Positions 8,356 to 17,526 of a stretch of DNA of 64,000 nt are shown piece after piece. Made by a program: the position numbers and the translations under genes. The notes below the pieces were generated by a model, which saw only the letters and a list, made by a program, of their open reading frames with translations, had not been told where the DNA came from and searched no databases. This DNA is from Methylobacterium sp. DB0501 (lineage in GTDB: Bacteria > Pseudomonadota > Alphaproteobacteria > Rhizobiales > Beijerinckiaceae). The DNA lies in the NCBI RefSeq assembly GCF_011043735.1, contig NZ_JAAKGV010000009.1:124001-188000 (forward strand). Direction: 5' to 3'. Position 1 is the stretch's first letter. Every line of letters begins with the position of its first letter.

Positions 8356-9302
8356 CCCGCATTCTCACCCTCACCCTCAACCCGGCGATCGACCGCACCG
8401 TCACCCTCGACCGGCTGGCGCCGGGCGAGGTCCACCGCGCCCGCGCGGTCCGCGACGATGCCGGCGGCAAGGGTGTCAACGTCGCGAGCTGCCTCGCCGA
8501 TTGGGGCCTGCCCGTCACCGTGACCGGCGTGCTCGGCGCCGGCAACGCCGCCGCCTTCGAGGCCCTGTTCTCCGCCAAGGGCATCGACGATCGCTGCGTC
8601 TGGGTGCCGGGCGAGACCCGCACCAACCTGAAGCTCGTCGATCCTGCCGGCACCACCGACGTGAACCTGCCGGGCCTCACCCTCGACCCGGCGACCCTGC
8701 GGGCGGCCGGCGCGGTGCTGAGCGAGGCTGCCGGCCCCGACACCCTCGCGGTGCTGGCCGGCAGCCTGCCGGCGGGCGCCGAGCCCGGCCTCTACGCCGC
8801 GCTGACCGCCGAGCTGAAGGCGCGGGGCGCCCGGGTGCTGCTCGACGCCTCCGGCCCCCCGCTCGCCGCTGCGCTCGGCGCCGCGGTGCTGCCCGACGCG
8901 GTCAAGCCGAACCGGCACGAGCTGGAGGAATGGGCCGGCCGCCCCCTCCCCGCCCTCGCCGACGTGGTTGCGGCGGCCCGTGACCTCGTGCGGCGCGGCA
9001 TCCCGCTCGTGGTCGTCTCCCTCGGGGCGGAGGGCGCGGTGTTCGTGCGGGCCGATGACGCCCTGCACGCGCTGGCGCCCGCGACCGAGGTGGCGAGCAC
9101 CGTCGGGGCCGGCGACGCCCTGGTGGCCGGGCTGGTGGCCGGCCTCTGCGCGAATGCGAGCCTCGCCGACACCGCCCGCCTGGCGCTCGCCTTCGCGGCC
9201 GGCAAGCTGACCCGGGCGGGAGCGAACCTGCCGGGGCGGGAGCAAGTCGAGGCGATCGCCAGGGGTATCGAGGTCCGTGCGCTGACCGCCGAGCAAGCCT
9301 GA
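8352..9302 (+). CDS. fruK: 1-phosphofructokinase
   Basis: 316 residues, GTG start overlapping the fruB stop by four bases (GTGA), so translation is probably coupled. It belongs to the PfkB family: it opens ILTLTLNPAIDRTV, has the first signature as AGGKGVNVA near residue 38 and the ATP/anion-hole motif STVGAGDALVAG with catalytic Asp255. It phosphorylates the fructose 1-phosphate made by the FruA/FruB PTS to fructose 1,6-bisphosphate, feeding lower glycolysis. Length and motifs are typical for the family. Confidence 0.95.
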   Translation: MTRILTLTLNPAIDRTVTLDRLAPGEVHRARAVRDDAGGKGVNVASCLADWGLPVTVTGVLGAGNAAAFEALFSAKGIDDRCVWVPGETRTNLKLVDPAGTTDVNLPGLTLDPATLRAAGAVLSEAAGPDTLAVLAGSLPAGAEPGLYAALTAELKARGARVLLDASGPPLAAALGAAVLPDAVKPNRHELEEWAGRPLPALADVVAAARDLVRRGIPLVVVSLGAEGAVFVRADDALHALAPATEVASTVGAGDALVAGLVAGLCANASLADTARLALAFAAGKLTRAGANLPGREQVEAIARGIEVRALTAEQA

Positions 9303-9456
9303 GACTCGAACAGTCTTTCGAAACGAAAAATCGAAATCCCGCCCCACAGGTCATACCGGAACTCTCCGAAGGTGAAATCCCGGGATCCGGAAGCACATTC
9401 GATGCAGAGCGAAGGTGTAATCGTTCCGATGCATTCCAAATCACTTGTGATTCTGG

Positions 9457-9490
9457 ATTTCGGGCTCCGCTGCGCGGCCCCGGAACGACC
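9457..9490. repeat. Palindromic intergenic repeat (REP-like), copy 1
   Basis: Imperfect hairpin whose core CGGGCTCCGCTGCGCGG is followed by CCCCGGAACGAC. It matches copies at 19681-19710 and 62650-62679 and a decayed copy at 51358-51392. Just upstream, 9439-9452 is a second small inverted repeat (AATCAC-TT-GTGATT). It lies between fruK and fruA, where hairpins could lower read-through or alter mRNA decay. Confidence 0.7.
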
Positions 9491-9547
9491 CGGAGGGTGG
9501 GACGAGCGAACAGCCAGATCAAGCAGAAGACCGAGGAGGAACACCCG

Positions 9548-11281
9548 ATGACCCACCTGGTAGCCGTCGTCGGCGGCGGTGATCTGAGCACCCATGCGGT
9601 GCTGGCGGCGGAGGCCCTGCGCCGGGCGGCGGGACGGCGCAACCAGCGCCTCGACGTCGAGCTGCGCGGCCGCGGCGCGACCGGCGCTCCCCTGAGCGAA
9701 AGCGCGATCCGCGACGCCGACGCGGTGCTGCTCGTCGGCAACGGCGATCTCGGCGAGGGCCGCTTCGGCGCGCTGCGCCGGGCCAAGGCCGCGATCGAGG
9801 ATGTGCTCACCGACGTGGAGGGCGTGATCGACCGGGCGCTCGCAGGCGCCGGTCCCGCGTCGGGCGCCGCTGCATCGGGCGCGCCCGCGCCGGGCGGCAC
9901 GGACCGGAGGCGCATCGTCGCCATCACCTCCTGCCCGACCGGCATCGCCCACACCTTCATGGCGGCCGAAGGCATCCAGGCGGCGGCGCAGGCGCTCGGC
10001 CATGCGGTCCGGGTCGAGACGCAGGGCTCGGTCGGCGCCCGCGACGCGCTCACGCCCGAGGAGATCGCGGCGGCCGACATCGTGCTCATCGCCGCCGATA
10101 CCGGCGTCGACCGCGGGCGCTTCTCCGGCAAGCGGGTCTACGCCACCACCACGAAGGCGGCGATCCGCGACGGCAAGGGCCTGATCGCCACCGCCCTCAA
10201 GGATGCTGAGCTGCAGGGCGCCGAGGCCACCGAGGCCGGCCCCGCCCGCCCGGCCGCCGCCGAGACGAAGGCCGGCGCCTACAAGCACCTCATGACCGGC
10301 GTGTCGTTCATGCTGCCCTTCGTGGTGGCGGGCGGCCTCCTGATCGCCCTCGCCTTCGCGTTCGGCGGCATCGACGCGATGTCGCCCGAGAACAAGGGGA
10401 CGCTCGGCTTCGCCCTCGGCGAGATCGGCGCCAAGGCGGCCTTCGCGCTGATCGTGCCGGCGCTCGCCGGCTACATCGCCTATTCCATCGCCGACCGGCC
10501 CGGCATCGCGCCCGGCATGATCGGCGGCATGCTGGCGGCCAACCTCAATGCGGGCTTCCTCGGCGGCATCGTGGCGGGCTTCATCGCCGGCTACACCGTG
10601 TCGTTCCTCAGCCGCTCGATCCGCCTGCCGAAGAACCTGGAGGGCCTGAAGCCGGTCCTGATCCTGCCGCTCCTCGGCACCCTGGTGACCGGCCTCCTGA
10701 TGGTCTACGTCGTCGGCGTGCCGGTGGCGGCCTTGCTGGCGGCGCTGACCGGCTGGCTCAAGGGCATGCAGGGCGCGAGCGCGCTGGTGCTCGGCCTGAT
10801 CCTCGGCGCCATGATGGCGGTCGACATGGGCGGGCCGATCAACAAGGCGGCCTATGCCTCCTCGGCGGCGCTGATCTCCTCGGGCATCTACACCCCGATG
10901 GCCGCGGTGATGCTCGCCGGCATGACCCCGCCGCTCGGCATCGCGCTGGCCACCCGGCTCTTCCCCGGCCGCTTCACCGCCCAGGAGCGCGAGGCCGGCA
11001 CCGCCGCGGCGGTGCTGGGCGCCGCCTTCATCACCGAGGGCGCGATTCCCTTCGCGGCCGCCGACCCGTTGCGGGTGATCCCCGCCCTCGTCGCCGGCTC
11101 GGCCGTGGCCGGTGCGATCTCGATGACCCTCGGCGTCGCGCTGCGCGTCCCCCATGGCGGCCTGTTCGTGCTGCCGATCCCCAACGCCATCACCCCGGTC
11201 TTCGGCGCGGTGGTCGCCCTCGTCGCCGGCACGGTGATCACGGCGGTGCTGGTCGGCGTGTTCAAGAAGCGGGCGGCCTGA
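9548..11281 (+). CDS. fruA: PTS fructose transporter subunit EIIB'BC
   Basis: 577 residues. GAGGAGGA 7 bp before ATG 9548 decides the start. Residues 1-95 are a degenerate EIIB' domain without the active cysteine. Residues about 117-215 are the working EIIB with phospho-Cys129 in TSCPTGIAHT. From about residue 245 follows the EIIC membrane domain (LMTGVSFMLPFVVAGGLLIA onward) with roughly nine or ten hydrophobic segments and the sugar-site stretch GGPINKAAY. It imports fructose and phosphorylates it at C1 with phosphate from FruB. A 245-bp gap with hairpins separates it from fruK, so relative expression may differ within the operon. Confidence 0.95.
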   Translation: MTHLVAVVGGGDLSTHAVLAAEALRRAAGRRNQRLDVELRGRGATGAPLSESAIRDADAVLLVGNGDLGEGRFGALRRAKAAIEDVLTDVEGVIDRALAGAGPASGAAASGAPAPGGTDRRRIVAITSCPTGIAHTFMAAEGIQAAAQALGHAVRVETQGSVGARDALTPEEIAAADIVLIAADTGVDRGRFSGKRVYATTTKAAIRDGKGLIATALKDAELQGAEATEAGPARPAAAETKAGAYKHLMTGVSFMLPFVVAGGLLIALAFAFGGIDAMSPENKGTLGFALGEIGAKAAFALIVPALAGYIAYSIADRPGIAPGMIGGMLAANLNAGFLGGIVAGFIAGYTVSFLSRSIRLPKNLEGLKPVLILPLLGTLVTGLLMVYVVGVPVAALLAALTGWLKGMQGASALVLGLILGAMMAVDMGGPINKAAYASSAALISSGIYTPMAAVMLAGMTPPLGIALATRLFPGRFTAQEREAGTAAAVLGAAFITEGAIPFAAADPLRVIPALVAGSAVAGAISMTLGVALRVPHGGLFVLPIPNAITPVFGAVVALVAGTVITAVLVGVFKKRAA

Positions 11282-11396
11282 GCGGCCGTCCTTCCGATGG
11301 CGTCGCGCGCCGCCGCGTGGCACGGTGGAGTGTCGCACCCCCGGCGATCCCGCGGGTCCTTGCGGCACATCTGTCGGAGCTGGGCGGCGCGTCGAC

Positions 11397-12134
11397 ATGG
11401 CGGCGATCGGACAGGTCACCCTGGATCTGGTCCAGGCGGTGAAGGCGGCGCGGAGCACGGCCGAGGTCACGGCTTTGCTCACCCGCGCGGGCGGGATCTT
11501 CGGCTACGAGCGCTTCGCCATCGCCGGGGTGCCGCAGAGCGCCGGCGAGAACCTGCCCGACCGGCTGCTGCTGATGCACTGGCCGGAGGAATGGGCCACC
11601 CGCTACGTCGAGCGTGCCTACGTCCAGCACGACCCGGTGATGGCGCATGTGCGGCGCACCACCACGCCGTTCCTGTGGTCGGAGGTCCGGGTCGACCGCG
11701 ACGCGGCCCTGGCCCGGCGGATCATGGGCGAGGCCCCGGCCTTCGGCCTCGGCGACGGCTTCTGCGTTCCGATCCACGACATCGACGGCACCGAGAGCGC
11801 CGCCTCGTTCGGTGCCCCGCGGATGGACCTCTCGGACGAGGCCCGGGCCGGGCTCCACCTCCTGGCGATCTACGCCCACCTCGCCTCGCGCAGCCTCGGC
11901 CCCGCCGTGCCGGCTCGGCCGGTCCGGTCCGGCGCCGCCCCGCGCTGCACCCGGCGCGAGATCGAGTGCATCCGCTGGGCCGCCGCCGGCAAGACTGGCT
12001 GGGAGACCTCCGAGATCCTGTCCCTGTCGCAGCGCACGGTCGAGGATTACCTGCGCAACGCCGCCCGCAAGCTCGGCGCCGTCAACCGGGTCCAGCTCGT
12101 CGCCCAGGCGATGCGCGAGGGGCTGATCGATTAG
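11397..12134 (+). CDS. LuxR-type acyl-homoserine-lactone receptor and regulator
   Basis: 245 residues from ATG 11397; the 24-residue upstream extension has no family resemblance. The N-terminal autoinducer domain keeps the usual ligand residues: W..Y in EEWATRYVERAYVQHDPV, Asp-Pro, a Trp in PFLWSEV, and Gly in GFGLGDGF-like context. The C-terminal 65 residues are a LuxR/GerE HTH (TRREIECIRWAAAGKTGWET, then SQRTVEDYLRNAARKLG). A LuxI-type synthase lies 1.1 kb downstream on the same strand, so the two probably form one quorum-sensing circuit. The gap between them is unusual. Confidence 0.88.
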   Translation: MAAIGQVTLDLVQAVKAARSTAEVTALLTRAGGIFGYERFAIAGVPQSAGENLPDRLLLMHWPEEWATRYVERAYVQHDPVMAHVRRTTTPFLWSEVRVDRDAALARRIMGEAPAFGLGDGFCVPIHDIDGTESAASFGAPRMDLSDEARAGLHLLAIYAHLASRSLGPAVPARPVRSGAAPRCTRREIECIRWAAAGKTGWETSEILSLSQRTVEDYLRNAARKLGAVNRVQLVAQAMREGLID

Positions 12135-12369
12135 CATGACGGTCCCCTGCCCGCTCTCAGCCGATGCGGGCCGGATGATCCTCACGTCGCCCCTCGCCGC
12201 CTCAGGCATGAGTCTTGCTGCGGGATATTGGACGGGAGGCTCGTGGACAGGGACCTGGATGCTGCCGTGATCCGGGCGTTCGCGGGAATTCAACCCTGGC
12301 GGGAATACGGCGCTACACACGCGTTCGAGGCGATAGCCTCGTTCGGGCGATCGAGCAGTTGGAGGCAGC

Positions 12370-12576
12370 GTGACCCCATACGACTTGGACACCCGCTTTG
12401 CGCAGGTTTTTGCGGCTCGCTCACGTTCTCTGGACGCGAGCCTCAAGGATCAGCCCGAGACCCGCGAGCGTGAGAAGAGGGCGCTGGACGAAGCCCTCGC
12501 CACGACGCGCTCACAGGGCGTGGAGGTCGGTAAGTCCTCGGCGCGACGACGCCACCATCACCCCGACCACCTCTGA
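12370..12576 (+). CDS. Possible small charged protein or gene remnant
   Basis: GTG-started frame of 68 residues with a good ribosome site (TTGGAGG, 5 bp spacing). Residues 1-50 look like a charged amphipathic helix (MTPYDLDTRFAQVFAARSRS onward). The tail from residue 53 (SSARRRHHHPDHL) looks out of frame, and a plausible continuation exists in another frame as DDATITPTTSEVAGFTLRAS. It may be the 5' end of a frameshifted gene. No family recognised. Confidence 0.25.
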   Translation: MTPYDLDTRFAQVFAARSRSLDASLKDQPETREREKRALDEALATTRSQGVEVGKSSARRRHHHPDHL

Positions 12577-13176
12577 GGTTGCGGGCTTCACGCTCCGCGC
12601 GTCCGTGACGAACGGGTACGCCGTGCTTCAGTGAGGGCGGCATCGTCGCGGGCACGGGCGTCGAGAAGAGCGTCGTGGCCGACGGCCGCCTGCGCGGGTC
12701 GGCCTCGGCGTGGTCATTCCCGGCATCCGCGCCCGGCATTCGCGCTCGCAAGCGCGAGATCCGCTACGATGGGCGGCGCGATCGCGACCCGTCGCCGCAT
12801 CGCCACCTGCAATGACAAGCTCGCCGGAGACGTTGCCGCGCCTCCCGCCTCGGCTGCCGTCGTCGCATGCCGGGGCCGATCGAGTCTCGACCCTGGACCA
12901 CGATCCGTCCGGGAGCCCGAGTCGAACTCCAGATCTTCGCCGCGATGCGGCGCGGCGGCCGACGGCCCATGACGCTGGTGAGGCGCTGCATCGTCTTCAG
13001 GCATGACCCGGATCCGCTTGCCTCTCGAAATCCTCTCTTCGTGGCCTTCCTGTCCCTTGAACCTCAAGTTGCTACCGCTTCCTAAAATCAAATAATTTTT
13101 TCAAAACTATACAATCAGTAACACTTTCAATATCACCCTGACGAGATCGTGGCCCGAGCCTCGCGACCTCAGCACA

Positions 13177-13190
13177 CCGTAAATTTACGG
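13177..13190. promoter_or_regulatory. Perfect palindrome CCGTAAATTTACGG upstream of the AHL synthase
   Basis: 14-bp perfect palindrome centred 64 bp before the TTG start, just upstream of a -10-like TATAAC (13193-13198). Its place and symmetry make it a lux-box candidate for the LuxR-type protein at 11397. Its position relative to that -10 is not the classic one, so another promoter or repression is possible. Confidence 0.5.
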
Positions 13191-13247
13191 ACTATAACAT
13201 TCTAGGTTCAAAGATCATGAAGGGCGCCAGAGCAAGGAGCCCTGATC

Positions 13248-13910
13248 TTGATCACGATCATCGATCGCGAAAACTACCGCGACAACGCGGAGCTTCTCGA
13301 CAGGATATATTGCTTCCGCCATCGCCTGTTCGTCGAGACCATGCGGTGGGAGGCGTGTCGCAAGCCGGACGGGCGCGAGCGCGACCAGTTCGACGGGCCC
13401 GAGTGCATCCACGTCGCCGGGATCGACGACGGCGAGGTCGTCTCCTACTCGCGCCTGCTGCCGACGACCCGGCCGCATCTTCAGACCCATGTCTACCCGC
13501 AGATCCTCCAGGGTGCGACGGCGCCGAGCGGCCCGCGCATCTTCGAGTGGACCCGCTGCGGCGCCGCGCCCTGGCGGCGCGCGTCGGCTACCGCGAAGGA
13601 TCCGGTCGCCGGGCGCCAGTTCGTGGCGGTGGCGGAGCTGACCGGGCTGATGGGCCTCGACGGCTACCTGATCCAGGCCCACCCGATCATGATCACCCAC
13701 CTGTCGACGCTCGGCTGGGACATCGAGCCCCTGGCGCTGCCGATGGTCTATGACGGCAGCCCCCTGGTGCCGTTCCTCGCCCGCTGGACGCCGGCGACCG
13801 CCGACACCACCCGGGCGGTGTTCGGGCTCGACGGCACGCCCTACGACGTGCCACGCGGGCTCGGGCGCGGCATCGCGGAGCGCGGCCGTCCCGGCCTGCG
13901 CCTGTCCTGA
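13248..13910 (+). CDS. Acyl-homoserine-lactone synthase (LuxI family)
   Basis: 220 residues. The TTG start is supported by AAGGAG at 13234-13239, 8 bp upstream. Conserved LuxI residues are present: Arg24/Phe28/Trp34 in CFRHRLFVETMRWE, acidic residues in GRERDQFD, Arg69 in SYSRLLPTTRPH, and Glu100/Arg103 in IFEWTRC. LuxI enzymes join S-adenosylmethionine with an acyl chain from acyl-ACP or acyl-CoA to make the diffusible signal. Acyl length cannot be read from the sequence. The partner receptor is probably the LuxR-type gene at 11397. Confidence 0.93.
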   Translation: MITIIDRENYRDNAELLDRIYCFRHRLFVETMRWEACRKPDGRERDQFDGPECIHVAGIDDGEVVSYSRLLPTTRPHLQTHVYPQILQGATAPSGPRIFEWTRCGAAPWRRASATAKDPVAGRQFVAVAELTGLMGLDGYLIQAHPIMITHLSTLGWDIEPLALPMVYDGSPLVPFLARWTPATADTTRAVFGLDGTPYDVPRGLGRGIAERGRPGLRLS

Positions 13911-13931
13911 CGCACGCTGCCGGTCGCGGCC

Positions 13932-14597
13932 CTACTCGACCCCGGCCGGGGGCTTCAGGGTCGCGCCGATGCGCGAGGACACGATGACCGCCTGCGTCCG
14001 GCTCTCGACGCCGAGCTTCTGCAGGATCGCCGAGACGTGTGCCTTCACGGTCGCCTCGGAGACGCCGAGCTCGTAGGCGATCTGCTTGTTGAGCAGCCCT
14101 TCGGACAGCATCATCAGCACCCGCACCTGCTGGGGCGTCAGGGTGGCGAGGCGGCGCATCAGGTCGGCCGTCTCCTTGTCCTCGGAGGCCGACAGCTCGA
14201 TGTCCGGCGGCGACCAGTGGCCGCCGGCGAGCACCTGGCCGATCGCCTCGCCGATGCGGTCGACCTCGAGGGATTTCGGGATGAATCCGGCGGCGCCGAA
14301 ATCGAGGGCGCGGCGGATCACCACCGGGTCCTCGTTGGCCGAGACGATCACCACCGGGATCGCCGGGTGCTGGGCCCGCAGGTAGATCAGCCCGGAGAAG
14401 CCCTGCACCCCTGGCATCGTCAGGTCGAGGAGGACGAGGTCGATTTCGGGCTCCTCGTCGAGGATCCTCGTCAGCGGTTCGAGCCCGCTCGCCTCGATGA
14501 TCCGGGCGCCGGGCAGGACTGCCGTCACGGCCCCGCGCAGGGCGCCGCGAAACAGCGGGTGGTCGTCCGCGACGACGATGGTGGTCTCGGAACCCAA
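13932..14597 (-). CDS. NarL/FixJ-family response regulator
   Basis: About 221 residues from TTG 14597, preceded by GGGGAG; an in-frame GTG at 14612 is the alternative. The receiver domain has the acidic pair in VVADDHPLFR, phospho-acceptor Asp58 in DLVLLDLTMPG and a Lys in GFIPKSLE. The C-terminal LuxR HTH reads LTPQQVRVLMMLSEGLLNKQ, then EATVKAHVSAILQKLGV. It is a transcription factor activated by a histidine kinase, but no kinase gene is adjacent. It converges on the LuxI gene. Confidence 0.9.
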   Translation of the reverse strand: MGSETTIVVADDHPLFRGALRGAVTAVLPGARIIEASGLEPLTRILDEEPEIDLVLLDLTMPGVQGFSGLIYLRAQHPAIPVVIVSANEDPVVIRRALDFGAAGFIPKSLEVDRIGEAIGQVLAGGHWSPPDIELSASEDKETADLMRRLATLTPQQVRVLMMLSEGLLNKQIAYELGVSEATVKAHVSAILQKLGVESRTQAVIVSSRIGATLKPPAGVE

Positions 14598-14788
14598 CGC
14601 ACTCCCCGCCACGGCACCCGCGCTCCTCGGCGCTCTTCGGCCTGCTTCTTTCGTCTGTATAGCTTTTTCTGGCGGGCTTGAAACTGGAGGCTTTGCGCTA
14701 TCCACGCCGGCGCTGCGGCCGGCCAGGTGCGCAGGGCGTGACCGGCCGGCGGTTTCCCGGCCGTATCGCGACCCGCTCGGGCATTGCT

Positions 14789-15046
14789 TTAGTCGAGCGC
14801 GCCGGTGAGGGCGGCCGCGACGGGCTCGACATAGCCCCGCGCCACCAGCTCGGGACGAGGAGCGGACCGCGGAGAGGCCGGGACCGGCTGGGGTGTCGTG
14901 GACAGTTCCGCCCGGGGCCGCAGGCTCCCGCTGTCGCGTGCCATCTCCCGCATGATGGGCGGAAACACGGTCACCGCGGAGGAACGATCCTGCGCATGGG
15001 CCGGCCACGCGCCAAGGACGAGAAGAGAAAACGCGAAATATTTCAT
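14789..15046 (-). CDS. Small exported protein of unknown function
   Basis: 85 residues from ATG 15046, with GGTGAGAG upstream. The N-terminus is a clear signal peptide (MKYFAFSLLVLGAWPAHA, cleavage before QDRSS). The mature part is short, Pro/Arg/Ala-rich and has no cysteines. I recognise no family. The strongly AT-rich DNA just upstream is probably its promoter. Confidence 0.6.
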   Translation of the reverse strand: MKYFAFSLLVLGAWPAHAQDRSSAVTVFPPIMREMARDSGSLRPRAELSTTPQPVPASPRSAPRPELVARGYVEPVAAALTGALD

Positions 15047-15367
15047 GGCTGCTCTCACCGAGACATCGAACCGATTTGCGAATTACAATACAATAATCAT
15101 AAAATTTGCTGCGGTGCAATATGAAATATTTTGCAGTTCCTCGTGACGATATTGATTTGACGATATTATGATCAAAGGTGCGATGTAACGAGTGATGGCC
15201 TAGGGGTAACCTCGGAAAAGCGGCCGACCCCGCGTTTTTGCAGGAAATGCGAAAACACAGGTGCCGCTGTCGATGCTCCGGCCCGGTGTGCCGGTTGCAG
15301 GATTGTGCGAGTGCGAAGAGCGGCGCGGCACGCCGCCCGGCCGCTTGGGCAGGGCCTTGGCGGCCGG
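15047..15367. other. Intergenic region with AT-rich block
   Basis: 15060-15180 is among the most AT-rich DNA of the window and probably carries the promoter of the small exported protein. 15185-15367 has normal GC and no reading frame, hairpin or terminator that I can defend. Confidence 0.5.
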
Positions 15368-15820
15368 TCAGGCGCCGACGAGATGCAGCACGATCTCGCG
15401 CCGGTGCGGCCGGTCGCGGTGCTCGATCAGATAGATCCCCTGCCAGGTCCCGAGCGCCAGCCGGCCCTCGACCAGCGGGATCGTCAGCGCCGCGTCGGTG
15501 AGCAGGGTGCGGATATGGGCCGGCATGTCGTCCGGCCCCTCGATGCTGTGGATATACGGCTCGCCCCGCGGCGCCAGCCGGTCGAGGGCGGTCATCAGGT
15601 CGGTGCGCACGTCCGGGTCGGCATTCTCCTGGATCGTCAGGGAGGCCGAGGTGTGCCGGCAGAACACCGTCAGCAACCCGTGGCGCAGGCCGGCCTCGCG
15701 CACGAAGCCGGCGGCCTCGGCGGTGATGTCGGTGAAGCCGGGGCCTCTCGTCTCGACCACGAGGCGGCCGGTGGCCTGGCGGGCGACGGTGCCCTCGCTG
15801 AGCGTCTCGACGCGTCTCAT
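15368..15820 (-). CDS. yjbQ: YjbQ family protein (UPF0047)
   Basis: 150 residues, ATG overlapping the stop of the DNA ligase gene (ATGA). Family hallmarks are present: TVFCRHTSASLTIQENADPD near residue 52, HSIEGPDDMPAH near 91, and LGTWQGIYLIEHRDRPHRRE near the end. Conserved histidines point to a metal or phosphate site. Members can show weak thiamine-phosphate synthase activity, but their cellular role is unsettled. Its place as last gene of a ligase/exonuclease operon is notable and suggests a link to nucleic-acid damage, as an inference from context. Confidence 0.9.
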   Translation of the reverse strand: MRRVETLSEGTVARQATGRLVVETRGPGFTDITAEAAGFVREAGLRHGLLTVFCRHTSASLTIQENADPDVRTDLMTALDRLAPRGEPYIHSIEGPDDMPAHIRTLLTDAALTIPLVEGRLALGTWQGIYLIEHRDRPHRREIVLHLVGA

Positions 15821-17526
15821 CCGGCGATCTCCCGTCCGGGGTGAACCTCAGTCTCGCCGCGGGCGAGGATGCGCTCCAGCACGTCGATCCGGTCGGCCTC
15901 GGCCGGCGGCTTGTCCCAGCGGATGCGGCTGACCCGGGGAAACCGCATCGCCACGCCCGACTTGTGCCGGGTCGAGCGCTGCACGCCCTCGAAGGCGATC
16001 TCCAGCACCAGCCCCTTGGCGAGACCGTACTCGACCTCCCGCACCGGGCCGAATCGCTTGGTGGTGTGGTTGCGGACGTAGCGGTCGAGCTTGCCCAGCT
16101 CCTCGTCGGTGAAGCCGTGATAGGCCTTGCCCACCGGCACCAGCTCCTCGGCGCCGTCCGGCGCCTCGCGCCAGACCCCGAACGTGTAGTCGGAGTAGAA
16201 CGACGAACGCTTCCCGTGGCCGCGCTGGGCGTACATCATCACGGCGTCGACGAGGTAGGGCTCGCGCTTCCACTTCCACCACGGGCCCTTCGGCCTGCCA
16301 GGCTGGTAGGCGCTGGCGAGCCGCTTGAGCATCACCCCCTCGATCGCGTCGGCATCCGGCCCCGCACCGACCGATGCGGGGTCGGCCCGCGCGGCAGCCA
16401 AGGCCTGCCAATCCGCGAACGGCACCAGCGGCGAGAGGTCGATGCGGGCGTGGTCGAGCCCGGCGACGAAGGCCTCGAGCCGCGCCCTCCGCTCGCGGAA
16501 CGGCAGCGGCCGCAGATCCTCGTCGCCCTCCGCCAGGAGGTCGTAGGCGCGGACATGGGCCGGGAAGTCCTGCAGAAGCTTTCCGGTCACGGCCTTCCGG
16601 TTGAGGCGCTGCTGCAGGACGTTGAAGCTCTGCACCCGCTCCTCGCGCAGGATCAGCAGCTCGCCGTCGAGGGCGCCCGCGAAGGTGATCGCCTCGGCGA
16701 GGTCCGGGAAGGCTTGCGTGATGTCCTCGCCGGTGCGCGAGTAGATCTTCTGGACCTGGCGGCCGTCGCGGTCGCGCCCGCCGGCGAGCTGGACCCGGAT
16801 GCCGTCCCACTTCCACTCGGCCGAGAACGCGGCGGCGTCGAGCTTCTCGAGGTCGGCCTCCTCCTCGATCGGGTGCGACAGCATCGGCGGCCGGAACGGC
16901 GCCGGGTTGACCGATTCCGGCGGGCCGGCGCGGCCCTCGACCCAGGCGAACAGTGCCGGATAGGGCGCCTCCAGCCCGTGCCAGACCTCCTCGACCGCGT
17001 CGGCCTCGTGCCCGCCGAGGCTCGCCACCGCGGTCTTGGCGAGGCGCGCCGAGACGCCGACCCGGAGCTCCCCGGTGATGAGCTTCAGGAGCGCCCAGCG
17101 CCCGGTCTCGTCGAGGGCGTCGAGCCAAGCGGCCAGCCGCGCCGGCAGCTCGCCCTTGCCGATGGTGCCCAGAGCCTCCACGACCTCGGAGAGCGTCGGC
17201 ACCGGCGGGTTGTTGTGGCCGGGGCCCGGCTCGGTGCCCGGTTCCTGTTTCGATCGTGCCGGCCAGATCAGCGCCGTCGATTCGGCGAGGTCGCCGACGT
17301 AGTTGTGCGACATCCGGAAGAGCACCGGGTCGACCCGCTCCTCGACGAGGCCGCGGATCAGCCCGGGCTTGGCCTCGCGGAAGCTGAGCGAGCCGGTCAT
17401 GGCGGCGAGCGCGTAGCCGCGGTCCGGGTCGGGGGTATGGCGGAAGAAGTCCTGGAGCAGGCGCAGCTTGGCGTTGCGGCGCGGCTCGTAGGCGAGGCGG
17501 TCGAGGAGGTGGGCGAAGTCGTTCAC
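15817..17526 (-). CDS. ATP-dependent DNA ligase (ligase-associated DNA damage response type)
   Basis: 569 residues, GTG start overlapping the stop of the upstream exonuclease gene (GTGA). Residues 1-200 form the helical DNA-binding domain (with MSHNYVGDLAES). The nucleotidyltransferase domain has adenylated Lys239 in EWKWDG, then DGELLI, and the OB-fold follows with WWKWKRE. It seals nicks using ATP, besides the NAD-dependent LigA of normal replication. The ligase plus MBL-exonuclease pair defines a known bacterial repair cluster that usually also holds a DEXH helicase and a PdeM phosphoesterase; neither is here. Confidence 0.93.
   Translation of the reverse strand: MNDFAHLLDRLAYEPRRNAKLRLLQDFFRHTPDPDRGYALAAMTGSLSFREAKPGLIRGLVEERVDPVLFRMSHNYVGDLAESTALIWPARSKQEPGTEPGPGHNNPPVPTLSEVVEALGTIGKGELPARLAAWLDALDETGRWALLKLITGELRVGVSARLAKTAVASLGGHEADAVEEVWHGLEAPYPALFAWVEGRAGPPESVNPAPFRPPMLSHPIEEEADLEKLDAAAFSAEWKWDGIRVQLAGGRDRDGRQVQKIYSRTGEDITQAFPDLAEAITFAGALDGELLILREERVQSFNVLQQRLNRKAVTGKLLQDFPAHVRAYDLLAEGDEDLRPLPFRERRARLEAFVAGLDHARIDLSPLVPFADWQALAAARADPASVGAGPDADAIEGVMLKRLASAYQPGRPKGPWWKWKREPYLVDAVMMYAQRGHGKRSSFYSDYTFGVWREAPDGAEELVPVGKAYHGFTDEELGKLDRYVRNHTTKRFGPVREVEYGLAKGLVLEIAFEGVQRSTRHKSGVAMRFPRVSRIRWDKPPAEADRIDVLERILARGETEVHPGREIAG

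Larger units (their letters stand above)
12135..13247. other. 1.1-kb gap between luxR- and luxI-type genes, probably degraded DNA
   Basis: No convincing gene spans this stretch. Base composition is visibly less GC-rich than the flanking genes, and reading frames are short and break into one another around 12530-12630, as in decayed coding DNA. A possible small reading frame is listed separately. 13085-13140 is strongly AT-rich (runs such as AATAATTTTTTC), probably promoter DNA for the LuxI-type gene. Confidence 0.5.

Noticed and set aside
12714..13091. Small minus-strand frames in the luxR-luxI gap
   Set aside because: Arg-rich and without start signals or recognisable domains; treated as degraded DNA.
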